6,543 nucleotides of DNA from an uncultured bacterium (GCA_947581845.1 CANPVY010000222.1:1-6543), one strand, 5' to 3'; numbered from the stretch's first letter, positions 1-6,543 are shown. Notes: generated by a model from the letters alone, not told the origin. Translations and numbers: made by a program.

Positions 1-564
1 GCGCGCGACGGCCTCCTGCAGCCAGGCCGTGCCGGCGTAGGTGAGATAGAACTTCGAGAACTGCCCGGTGAAGTCCTCGTGATGCAGGTGTAGCCAGTCG
101 TAGCCTGACAACTCGCCGCTCAGCACCTCCGGGTCCCACAGCCGATCGTATTCGATGCCCGCATACGTGAGCGCCAGGGTCACAGCGTCGTCCCAGGCAC
201 GCGCGCCGGGGATCGTGTAGACGGCGATACGCGGCGCCTTCTCCAGGATCACGGCCTCCATGTTCGAGGCCTCGATCTCGGCGCGCAGCGCCGTCAGCCC
301 GGACGCGTTCAGCGGCTGGACCGTGACACCGCGCAGTCCCGCCTCACGCCGCACGGCTGGCGCCTCAGGCAGCAGAAAGGAACCGCCACGATAGTTGAGC
401 AACCACTCCACCGGCTCGCCGCGCTGCAGAACCCAGTACGCCAACCCGTAGGCGCGCAGGTGGTTCGACTGCGAGTCGTCCATGGGCGCCAGCAGCTGCT
501 GGCCCTGCAGAGACCCGGCCGAGGCCACCAGCAGCGCCAAAAGCAGCGAGCAACGCCAGCTCAT
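1..564 (-). CDS. N-terminal part of secreted 'asparagine synthetase B'-like family protein (partial)
   Basis: The first 188 codons are present and the gene runs off the left edge in frame. The start is ATG 562-564, overlapping the TPR stop (ATGA), with an AGGAGGT nine bases upstream. Residues 1-22 form a signal peptide (Leu/Ala core). The rest matches, from memory, a family common in Bacteroidota and Gemmatimonadota: MDDSQSNHLRAYGLAYWVL (28-46), WLLNYRGGSFLLP (54-66), LEKAPRIAVY (107-116), WDDAVTLALTYAGIEYD (124-140) and YDWLHLHHEDFTGQFSKFY (155-173). Databases often call these proteins 'asparagine synthetase B', but nothing here supports that chemistry: the protein is exported, and the mature N-terminus lacks the Cys2 of AsnB glutaminase domains. 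The strand-helix pattern around 112-160 suggests a Rossmann-like or amidotransferase-like alpha/beta fold (inference). Full-length relatives are about 400-430 residues, so roughly half is missing. The function is unknown. Confidence 0.82.
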   Translation of the reverse strand, partial: MSWRCSLLLALLVASAGSLQGQQLLAPMDDSQSNHLRAYGLAYWVLQRGEPVEWLLNYRGGSFLLPEAPAVRREAGLRGVTVQPLNASGLTALRAEIEASNMEAVILEKAPRIAVYTIPGARAWDDAVTLALTYAGIEYDRLWDPEVLSGELSGYDWLHLHHEDFTGQFSKFYLTYAGTAWLQEAVAR

Positions 565-2333
565 GGTCCGGGCACCTCCTGCCTGAGCTCCGCCAGCCTG
601 CGTCGCCCGATCGGGGCCAGCGCGCTTTCCGGATAGTCCAGGATCAGCTTCTCCAGAAGGGCCGCGGCTTCCGCGGGCCGCGCGCTCACGGCCAGCGCTT
701 CCGCCAGCATCAACAGTGAGACCGGCGCCGCGCCGGAGCGCGGATAGTGCTCGGGGATGCGCGCCAAGATCTCTTCCCCATGCGCCAGCGATCCACCGGC
801 GATCGCCAGCTCGCCCGCCCAGAGCAGAAGCGCGGGTCGTGCGCTGGACGGCGTCACTCGCGCGAGTCCGTCCATGAGCCGCTGGGAAGCCTCGAGCGGC
901 CGACCGCCCAGGACGACGCGCTGCGCGGCCGTGACCACCCGCAGCTCGCGCTCACTACCGTCCTGCAGAAAGCGGAGCAAGCGGAGCGCTTCGGCACGCC
1001 GTTCGCCCCTCAGCCCCTGGACAGCGATCTCGAGCTCCGCGCGCGCTTCGTCGTAGCTCCCCGTGCAGAGCGCCAGGTAGCCGCGCACGGCGGACAGGCG
1101 CGCGGCGAGCGACGCGTCGATCTCGACCTCGGGCACGAGAGCCAGCACGCTCGTGGCTCTCTCGAAGCGGCCGCGCTGCAGGTCCGCTTCGGCGACCGCC
1201 ACAGCGAGCTCGGGCAATTCGGCGCCGGCATAGAGCGCCATGTGGCGCTGCAGGGCATGCTCGGCGCGTGCCGCTTCCGCCCGGGCCGCGTACAGTCGGA
1301 TCTGCATCGCGCTGGCCCAGCGGTGGAGGGCGCCGCCCGGTTCCGCAGCACCCCTGCACTCGTCGAGGAATTCGAGCACTCCCGTGGTGTCTCCGGCGCT
1401 CAGATCGTGCCGCACGATCTCGCGGGCGAGATTCCAGTAGGCGACATCCTCAGGGGCGTAGCGCAGCAGGTGCCGGTAGGCCCAGGCGACCAGCGCCGGC
1501 TGCACTCGGTCTGCGGCGAGCCGGGCGAAGCGACCCAGGAACAGTCGGCGTTCGCGTTCGCTCAGCGCGTCGAGCAGAGTCTCTGCCCGTTCGCGCGCCT
1601 CGCCGGGTCTCTCGGCGTAGAATGAGGCGATGACGGCCAGTTGCTGGCCCGCGAGGGACGAATCGTTGGCCACGAGCTCGAGCGCGGCTCGGGCGACGGG
1701 CTCGGCGTCCGGCCCCAGCGTTCGCAGCTCGTGCCCGACCAGCTCCCACGCCAGACCCGGCGAGTCATGGAGGATCGCGAGCCACTCGGCGGCAGCGGCT
1801 TCCCAGCGACGCTGCTCCAAGTAGAGGCTGGCGAGTTCGGGGGCTAGGGCAGCGGCTGGAGCTAGCTGCTGCCGCCCCTGCCTGAGCACCCGCTCGGCTT
1901 CCTCAGGCCGTCCGGTTCGGCGCAGCGCCGCGGCGTATTCCCGATAGGCGACGATCCTTCGCGGTGCCGAGCGTAGCCAATCCTGCCCCGCCTCGGCCAA
2001 CTCCTCGTCTCGATCGAGATCGGCGAGCACCCTGAGTTGCACCTGCCGCAGCAGCGCCGTGCCCGGATCCGTCTGGATCGCCCGCTCCAGCAAGGGAAGC
2101 AGGCGCTCGAGTTCTCCTTGCTGTCGATGGATGCGCTCGACGGCCAGGATCGCCGCGGCTTCGGCAGGCGATGCCTGCAGCAAGCTGTCCAGTACAGCCA
2201 GTGCCTGGGATAGGCGACCCGCGCGTTCCAGCGCTGCGGCCCGGCGCAGGAGCTGCTGCGGGTCCTGCTGCGCCGCCGCAGTCCCGGCACAAACCAAGGA
2301 CACGACGAGGACGAAGCCGAGTCTAGTGCCCAC
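561..2333 (-). CDS. Secreted tetratricopeptide-repeat protein
   Basis: A complete 590-residue protein starting at a GTG (2331-2333). The start is supported by a strong AGGAGG six bases upstream and by the signal peptide that follows directly: a hydrophobic core at about 6-18 and an Ala-Ala-Ala site before Gln22. The mature chain is an all-helical solenoid with TPR-like pairs throughout, for example 25-57 (RAGRLSQALAVLDSLLQ), 123-152 (GRPEEAERVL), 424-440 (GSYDEARAELEIAVQG) and 543-588. The last repeats, with HYPRSGAAP and LEKLILDYPES, resemble the YbgF/BamD type of periplasmic TPR. Such solenoids bind partner proteins; here the likely partners are products of the neighbouring genes. It contains a single lysine against about 70 arginines. 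It overlaps the DUF4175 gene by 11 bases and the next gene by 4 (ATGA). I cannot assign a gene name; the middle repeats are degenerate. Confidence 0.88.
   Translation of the reverse strand: MGTRLGFVLVVSLVCAGTAAAQQDPQQLLRRAAALERAGRLSQALAVLDSLLQASPAEAAAILAVERIHRQQGELERLLPLLERAIQTDPGTALLRQVQLRVLADLDRDEELAEAGQDWLRSAPRRIVAYREYAAALRRTGRPEEAERVLRQGRQQLAPAAALAPELASLYLEQRRWEAAAAEWLAILHDSPGLAWELVGHELRTLGPDAEPVARAALELVANDSSLAGQQLAVIASFYAERPGEARERAETLLDALSERERRLFLGRFARLAADRVQPALVAWAYRHLLRYAPEDVAYWNLAREIVRHDLSAGDTTGVLEFLDECRGAAEPGGALHRWASAMQIRLYAARAEAARAEHALQRHMALYAGAELPELAVAVAEADLQRGRFERATSVLALVPEVEIDASLAARLSAVRGYLALCTGSYDEARAELEIAVQGLRGERRAEALRLLRFLQDGSERELRVVTAAQRVVLGGRPLEASQRLMDGLARVTPSSARPALLLWAGELAIAGGSLAHGEEILARIPEHYPRSGAAPVSLLMLAEALAVSARPAEAAALLEKLILDYPESALAPIGRRRLAELRQEVPGP
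574..580 (-). promoter_or_regulatory. Shine-Dalgarno for the AsnB-like gene
   Basis: AGGAGGT on the minus strand, nine bases before the ATG at 564. It sits inside the 3' end of the TPR gene and supports the chosen start at the ATGA overlap. Confidence 0.75.
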
Positions 2334-5300
2334 CCGTTCCCTCCTGGGCGTTCAAGCGATCGAAGTACTCCAGGATGAGGCGACGGATGCCCGGCGGGTA
2401 GCGCCGCAGCGCTTCCGCGTCGGGGTGGGGATATCGCGGGCCGCGCAACAGCGCAGCTGGAAGCTGGCCCGGCCTCAGGATGCCGGCAGCGGTCGGTCGC
2501 TCGGCCCGCCGCTCCCGCTCGAACTCGTCCTGCTCGAGCGTACGGCCCGCGTCCAGCAACCGCTGATAGAGCCGATTCTGTCGCTCGATGATCTGGGGAT
2601 CCAGTCGGCCACGCTCGAGCTGGCTCGCCAGCTCCTCGGCCTCCTGGCCCAGCGCGTCGAGCTGGCCGAGCACCTGCCCCCGAGGTCCCAGCGTCTGACT
2701 GACGGCCTGCAGCTGCTCGCCGATCGTCCGCTGCAGCGCCGCCAGCCGCTGTAACTCCTGGAGCAGCGCATCGCCCAGCGCACTCGGCGTGAGACCGCCC
2801 ACCTGAGCATTCAGTTGACCTTGTTGCGCCGCCAGCTGAGCCAACCGCTCCAAGGCTTCCGCGAGCCCGGTCCCGGAGCCGGCTTCCGCCACAGCATGGC
2901 CGGCCTGCATCAGGCGGTGGGCGAGCTCGTTCAGCGCCTCACTCGTCCGTTCGCCGAACTGGGGCCTGGGGCCCCCACGACGGGTGGCCTCCGACATCTG
3001 GCCGAGCAGCTGGTCCATCGCGGCACCTGCATCTTCGGCAGCCAGGACGAGCGACGGGTCGAGCAGTAGCGAGAACCTGGCCGCTTCCGCCAGCTGCTCC
3101 TGGATCTGCTCGACCCCGCGGCGCAGGGCGGCTTGCTCGGAGCGCTGCGTTGCGCGTTCGCTCGGATCAGGTGACCCCAGACGCTCGTTCAAGCGCCGCT
3201 GGCGTCGTGCCAGCTCGAGCGTCTCCGTCTCCGCACGCTCCAGCGCCTGCACGACATCCTGGCGCCAACCCGCCTGCATCTGCTGGCGACCCTGCCACAG
3301 AGCCGAGGCCGCCTGTCTGATCTGCGCGAGCGCCTGCCGCGACAGCGGCACGGCCTGGAGAAAGCCAGTCGTGAGCGCCCCTGCCAGCTGTTCGTCCGCG
3401 TGAGCGGCCGCGGCTACCGCCTGCTCGGCCTCATTCGCCCGCTCGGCAGCCTCCGCTTCGCCCGCCTCGCGCAACTGCTCGGCGAACCGGCCGACATGCT
3501 CGGCCAGCGCCTCCGCTCGCCGCGCCAGGTCGCCGGCTCGTCGTCGGGACTGGGCGTCCAGCGAGTCGCTCACGTCCGCCTGCGCCAGCGCCTGCGAGAG
3601 CTGCTCCTGCGTGTCGCTGAGTTCCTCCGCCTGGACCGCCAGCGTACGGAACTCCTGTTCGAGGGCCGCACGCCGGAGCAGCTCAAGGCTGCGCTCCACG
3701 CGTTCGCGGAAGTCGATGCTCCCCTCTGCCAGCTGGCGAATCGCCTCGCGAATTCGCCCAGGTTCGAGACCCAGCAGCGCTTCGCGCAGCGCCTCGATCT
3801 TCTCGTCCAGCTCCGGTGTCAGGATGCGCGCGTAGAGCGACTGGATCTCGCGCAGCCTCTCGAGCAGGCCCGGGTCATTCAGGCCGGCGCGCTCGATGCT
3901 CTCGCGCAGCTCCCGCAGCGACTCCTGGATCTCCCGCGCCCGCTCGGCCAGCCGGCTCGCTTCCTCCACGGCACGGCGTGCGGCCTCCGTGTCCCGGAAT
4001 TCGACGCCACGCGAGCCGCCGGCAGGCGGCTGGTGGGCGCCAGGCGGCGGACTCACCTCGCTGGAGCGCTGGAGTGCCTGCAGAGACTCCTGATGTTCCC
4101 GGGCGTGCTGCCCGAGCCGCTCGGCGCCCGCCACCAGCTGCTCGGCATGGCCGATGGCACGCTCGCGGACCTCATCGAGGGTCGGCAGCCGCAGCACATA
4201 TTCTCGGCTCCTGCCCGTCTGCGGCTGCGGGGCGTTGTCGAACGCGCGAGCGAAGTAGCGCAGCGTGTCGCCCGGCAGGAACCCGCGGCCGCGCGCGTCG
4301 ATGATTGCTGACAGGCTGGCGCGCGGCTCATCGCCGACGATTGGCAGTGCCTCGACCGCCTGCGGCCAGCGCTCGCCCCAGGCCGAGACGCGCCAGCTGA
4401 TCAACTCGACGCGTGACAATCCGTAGTCATCCCGGGCGTCGACGAGTAGCGGCTGCGTCATCGTCAGGCTGAGCACCGTATCCACACCCGGATACACGAC
4501 CTCGACCCGCGGCGCGCTGTCCGGCAAGATCAGGAAGCGGAGCGAGTCGGGCTCAGCTTCGAGCGTAGCGCCTGCGGAGCTCACGATGTCCCAGCCCCAG
4601 GAGCCCGGCCGCACGACGAAGGAGCCGCGGAAGCGGCGCGCGCTGATGATCTGGAACGGGATGGCCACGTCGCTGGCGGACCGCAGGACAACCCGCTGCA
4701 GCGGCCGCGTCGCCACGCCGGTCACCGTGGCCGAGGTCCGCTCCGGCACCGCGAAGACCGGCAACGGAGCTGCGACCCGCTCGCGTTGCCGGTGCGTGTG
4801 TGCCGGATAGTCGAGCTCGACGGATAGATCGATCAGCAGGAAAGGATCAACGGGCTCGACGCGCAGCGTATCGCTCACGGCACCGTCTGGCGCCGTGGCC
4901 CAGGCCCAGGTGACCGCTTGCACGCGGGGGACGACGGCATGTGTTCGCCCGCCAACCACCGAATGCCAGCGACGGCTGGGCACCTCACCCTGCGACCGCC
5001 ACACGAGCTCGACCGAGTCACGCCCTGGCGCCTCGATCGTCACCGGTAGATCACGGCCCCGCCGGACCCGCCGCGACTCCGCGCTGAGCCGCAGTCCCGG
5101 CAGTCGTGGTGGCTGCAGGTGCCGCACCGGGTGGAGGACGGCAGCCCAGGCCTCGACCGCCGACTCCCGCGTGCCAACCCAGACGACGGCGGTGGCTGCC
5201 AGCACCGACCAAGCGAGCAGCAGGCTCGCGAGAGCATAGGCATGCACCCGGCGAGTCAACGCGTCGCCCAGCTCCGCCAGCCGGCGACCCTCCAGACGCA

Positions 5301-5688
5301 CCGCCAGCCGCACGCGGTGCAGCTCGGCAAGTGACCGGGACGTGCCAGGCCCTTCCAGCCCCGGCTCGACCGCGCCCTGCAGCGACCCGCGCGACAGACC
5401 GACGCGCCGCTCGATCTCCCCTGCCGCTGACCGCTGATCCCAGCGACGTGCGCGGACGGCCAGGCGCCAGAGCCAGACGGCGATCACGGCCGCGGTCAGA
5501 CCCCAGAGCACGAGCGGGGCCGCCGACGGCCGAGCCCAGAGCAGGCTCCGACCGGCGATCCAGCTCACGAGGACCAGGCCGCCCAGCGCCGTCAGGGTCC
5601 CCGCGGCTGCGGCTACGGCGAGCTGCAGGGCGACCCGGCGCCAGAGCGCACGAACCTTAGCCTTGGGAACGTGCGTGCGCTGGCTCAT
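2323..5688 (-). CDS. DUF4175-type inner-membrane protein with long periplasmic coiled coil
   Basis: A complete 1121-residue protein. Three hydrophobic helices are predicted at about 19-45, 57-77 and 150-171. Positive charges before helix 1 and after helix 2 (RRWDQR, 81-86) put the N-terminus and the 78-149 loop in the cytoplasm and everything after 172 in the periplasm. Residues 195-500 are beta-rich and contain two hallmarks of this family: DDYGLSRVEL (420-429) and LPGDTLRYFARAFDN (471-485). Residues 503-1060 are almost entirely Glu/Gln/Arg/Ala/Leu helix suited to coiled coil, broken by a Pro/Gly linker at 544-562. A conserved-looking tail, YPPGIRRLILEYFDRL (1097-1112), follows. There is no cysteine and only three lysines. 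The ATG at 5686-5688 overlaps the DUF4159 stop. A mechanical or scaffolding role in the envelope is inference; no catalytic motif is visible. It is longer than the alphaproteobacterial DUF4175 proteins I recall (about 850 residues), so it may be a related subfamily. Confidence 0.85.
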   Translation of the reverse strand: MSQRTHVPKAKVRALWRRVALQLAVAAAAGTLTALGGLVLVSWIAGRSLLWARPSAAPLVLWGLTAAVIAVWLWRLAVRARRWDQRSAAGEIERRVGLSRGSLQGAVEPGLEGPGTSRSLAELHRVRLAVRLEGRRLAELGDALTRRVHAYALASLLLAWSVLAATAVVWVGTRESAVEAWAAVLHPVRHLQPPRLPGLRLSAESRRVRRGRDLPVTIEAPGRDSVELVWRSQGEVPSRRWHSVVGGRTHAVVPRVQAVTWAWATAPDGAVSDTLRVEPVDPFLLIDLSVELDYPAHTHRQRERVAAPLPVFAVPERTSATVTGVATRPLQRVVLRSASDVAIPFQIISARRFRGSFVVRPGSWGWDIVSSAGATLEAEPDSLRFLILPDSAPRVEVVYPGVDTVLSLTMTQPLLVDARDDYGLSRVELISWRVSAWGERWPQAVEALPIVGDEPRASLSAIIDARGRGFLPGDTLRYFARAFDNAPQPQTGRSREYVLRLPTLDEVRERAIGHAEQLVAGAERLGQHAREHQESLQALQRSSEVSPPPGAHQPPAGGSRGVEFRDTEAARRAVEEASRLAERAREIQESLRELRESIERAGLNDPGLLERLREIQSLYARILTPELDEKIEALREALLGLEPGRIREAIRQLAEGSIDFRERVERSLELLRRAALEQEFRTLAVQAEELSDTQEQLSQALAQADVSDSLDAQSRRRAGDLARRAEALAEHVGRFAEQLREAGEAEAAERANEAEQAVAAAAHADEQLAGALTTGFLQAVPLSRQALAQIRQAASALWQGRQQMQAGWRQDVVQALERAETETLELARRQRRLNERLGSPDPSERATQRSEQAALRRGVEQIQEQLAEAARFSLLLDPSLVLAAEDAGAAMDQLLGQMSEATRRGGPRPQFGERTSEALNELAHRLMQAGHAVAEAGSGTGLAEALERLAQLAAQQGQLNAQVGGLTPSALGDALLQELQRLAALQRTIGEQLQAVSQTLGPRGQVLGQLDALGQEAEELASQLERGRLDPQIIERQNRLYQRLLDAGRTLEQDEFERERRAERPTAAGILRPGQLPAALLRGPRYPHPDAEALRRYPPGIRRLILEYFDRLNAQEGTGGH
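2340..2345 (-). promoter_or_regulatory. Strong Shine-Dalgarno for the TPR gene
   Basis: AGGAGG reads on the minus strand, six bases before the GTG start of the TPR gene. It lies inside the last codons of the DUF4175 gene. It decides the start: the signal peptide begins immediately after it, and translation of the TPR protein can start independently of the upstream ribosome. Confidence 0.8.
2509..4182 (-). other. Extended helical/coiled-coil region of the DUF4175 protein
   Basis: Residues 503-1060 are dominated by Glu, Gln, Arg, Ala and Leu in heptad-like spacing, with few prolines apart from the linker at residues 544-562 (4003-4059). The stretch at 945-1000 (2689-2856) contains AAQQGQLNAQ and further Leu/Gln-rich helix, a pattern I associate with long DUF4175-like proteins. 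If one continuous helix it would be very long; more likely it folds as several coiled-coil hairpins (inference). Confidence 0.7.
5554..5634 (-). other. First transmembrane helix of the DUF4175 protein
   Basis: Residues 19-45 are Ala/Leu/Val/Gly-rich and uncharged until Arg47, and follow Arg17-Arg18, giving an N-in orientation. Helices 2 (57-77) and 3 (150-171) follow, with a charged cytoplasmic loop between them. Confidence 0.75.
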
Positions 5689-6395
5689 AAAGGTTTGCGC
5701 TGAGCGACCGCGTAGGCGAACAGGTTGACCCCCATGTTCAGCGCTTGCTCGCGGATCGGAGCCGGATCACCGTGCACCTCCGGATCCTCCCAGCCATCGC
5801 CCAGGTCGGACTGGTAGCTATAGAAGATGACGAGCCGACCGTCGTGAAACAGACCCAACCCTTCGGCGGGCAGCCCGTCGTGCTCGTGGATCTTCGGTAA
5901 GCCGTCGGGCAGCGAGTGCACGATATGGTAGATCGCGTGATCCAGCGGGACGGGGACCAGCTCTCGCTGCGGGAAGAGCCGCTGAAGCTCGCGGCGGAAC
6001 GATGCGTCCATGCCGTAGTTATCGTCGGCATGCAGGAAACCGCCGGCCGCCAGATAGCGCCGCAACGCCGATAGCTCCTCCTCGCTGAACCGTACGTTCC
6101 CGTGACCGGTCATATACAGGTAGGGATAGTCGTAGAGGTCCGGGCTGAGTGGCGTGACCACCGCCTCGCGGCCCGCCACCGGCAAGCGCGTCTCACGGCG
6201 GATCCGCTCTAGCAGGTTGGGCAGCGATGACGGGTTAGCGTACCAGTCCCCGCCACCGCCGTAGTGCAGCCGTGCAATGGTCAACCGGGTCGCGTCCGCC
6301 GGGCCCTCGCCGGCCAGTGACTGTGCCTGGCCGCCAGCCGGCCTGGCGACGAGCACCAGCGTCAGCGCCGCTGCAGCGGCTCGGCCTGCCGGCAT
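5685..6395 (-). CDS. Secreted DUF4159 domain protein
   Basis: A 236-residue protein, complete. I chose the ATG at 6393-6395, which overlaps the upstream stop; an in-frame TTG one codon earlier (6396-6398) is less likely because it would abut the AAGGA at 6399-6403. Residues 1-24 look like a signal peptide (Ala/Leu/Val core, possible cleavage after GGQA). The mature part matches DUF4159: R-L-H-Y-G-G-G-G-D-W near 42-51, YPYLYMTGHGNVRFSEEEL at 90-108, GGFLHADDNYGMD at 118-130, DHAIYH at 152-157, and a closing segment with SYQSDLGDGWED (193-204) and NMGVNLFAYA (220-229). The family has a glutamine-amidotransferase-like alpha/beta look, but this protein has no cysteine, so a Cys-dependent amidotransferase reaction is excluded; binding of a ligand or partner is more likely. 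Its biochemical role is unknown. It overlaps the next gene by 4 bases (ATGA). Confidence 0.9.
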   Translation of the reverse strand: MPAGRAAAAALTLVLVARPAGGQAQSLAGEGPADATRLTIARLHYGGGGDWYANPSSLPNLLERIRRETRLPVAGREAVVTPLSPDLYDYPYLYMTGHGNVRFSEEELSALRRYLAAGGFLHADDNYGMDASFRRELQRLFPQRELVPVPLDHAIYHIVHSLPDGLPKIHEHDGLPAEGLGLFHDGRLVIFYSYQSDLGDGWEDPEVHGDPAPIREQALNMGVNLFAYAVAQRKPL

Positions 6396-6543
6396 CAATC
6401 CTTCCGCTCCTCCAGCACCTGCAACGCGATCTCGTAGGCGCGGTTGCGTTCCAGACCGCAGCGATCACGGAGCGCGCGGACGATCTCCCGGGTCGGCGCA
6501 CCGTCGCGTGCCAGGGAAGCCGCCAGCGAGCGTGCTTCCTCCT
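6395..6543 (-). CDS. rsmI: C-terminal end of probable RsmI, 16S rRNA (cytidine-1402-2'-O)-methyltransferase (partial)
   Basis: Only the last 48 codons plus a TGA stop are in the window; the 5' part lies beyond position 6543. The visible peptide is helical and ends in a helix-turn-helix-like pattern: an Ala/Leu/Arg helix, then G-A-P-T-R-E-I-V (6475-6502), then GLERNRAYEIAL (6422-6457). RsmI proteins finish with a small C-terminal helical domain of this kind (Gly-hydrophobic-x-[RK]-N-x-x-Y near the end). RsmI uses SAM to 2'-O-methylate C1402 in the decoding centre of 16S rRNA, in the cytoplasm. The catalytic tetrapyrrole-methylase-like domain is outside the window, so the call rests on the tail alone; another HTH-containing protein is possible. 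The stop codon overlaps the next gene's ATG by one base (TGATG), so the two are probably co-translated. Confidence 0.58.
   Translation of the reverse strand, partial: EEARSLAASLARDGAPTREIVRALRDRCGLERNRAYEIALQVLEERKD
6399..6413 (-). promoter_or_regulatory. Purine-rich ribosome-binding region for the DUF4159 gene
   Basis: Minus-strand GGAGGAGCGGAAGGA precedes the ATG at 6395. The GGAGG core is 13 bases away and AAGGA is 3 bases away, so neither has ideal spacing. Because the ATG also overlaps the upstream stop, coupled re-initiation probably contributes. Confidence 0.5.

Noticed and set aside
365..553. 62-codon minus-strand frame near the left edge
   Set aside because: It is a shifted frame inside the AsnB-like gene, which has the signal peptide, Shine-Dalgarno and conserved motifs.
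747..1625. 292-codon plus-strand open frame
   Set aside because: It is antisense to the well-supported TPR gene, has low-complexity Arg/Gln/Gly-rich content with no recognisable domain, and long antisense frames are expected at this GC content.
2286..2291. Possible lipobox cysteine (Cys15) in the TPR signal peptide
   Set aside because: The preceding residues are Ser-Leu-Val, not a good lipobox, and a clear Ala-Ala-Ala signal peptidase I site follows.
2059..2754. 231-codon plus-strand open frame
   Set aside because: It spans the junction of two real minus-strand genes, shows no domain, and has no context of its own.
2689..4182. Possible DNA repeats in the Glu/Gln-rich coding region
   Set aside because: The similarity is short and degenerate and follows from coiled-coil composition; no exact long tandem repeat was seen.
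3400..4311. 303-codon plus-strand open frame
   Set aside because: It mirrors the coiled-coil part of the DUF4175 gene; its Leu/Arg/Gln-rich translation is the complement of Glu/Gln/Arg/Leu codons.

Overview
The window is a high-GC bacterial segment in which every supported gene lies on the minus strand, so transcription runs from high to low coordinates. There is no intergenic space: each of the four gene junctions overlaps, by 1, 4, 11 and 4 bases in order of transcription. In that order the window holds the 3' end of a probable rsmI (16S rRNA 2'-O-methyltransferase), a complete secreted DUF4159 protein, a complete 1121-residue DUF4175-type membrane protein with a very long coiled-coil region, a complete secreted TPR protein, and the 5' end of a secreted protein of the family often labelled 'asparagine synthetase B' in Bacteroidota and Gemmatimonadota genomes.

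The organism is probably a member of Gemmatimonadota or a related high-GC, Gram-negative-type phylum. This rests on the DUF4159/DUF4175/TPR/'AsnB-like' combination, the three export signals, and the extreme preference for arginine over lysine (about 70 Arg to 1 Lys in the TPR protein, about 141 to 3 in the DUF4175 protein). It is a judgement from protein flavour, not from a marker gene.

The four genes after rsmI look like one co-translated envelope module. The DUF4175 protein is the likely inner-membrane core: three N-terminal membrane helices, a beta-rich periplasmic region, then about 550 residues of mostly coiled coil. The DUF4159, TPR and AsnB-like proteins all begin with signal peptides and would act in the periplasm or beyond. 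DUF4159 and DUF4175 genes often sit with MoxR ATPase, DUF58 and von Willebrand-domain (Bat-type) genes, but none of those is inside this window. The biochemical job of the module is not known to me. It is the most interesting content here, as a recurrent but uncharacterised system.

No tRNA, rRNA, mobile element, CRISPR array, terminator or independent promoter was seen. The long plus-strand reading frames are antisense shadows caused by high GC.
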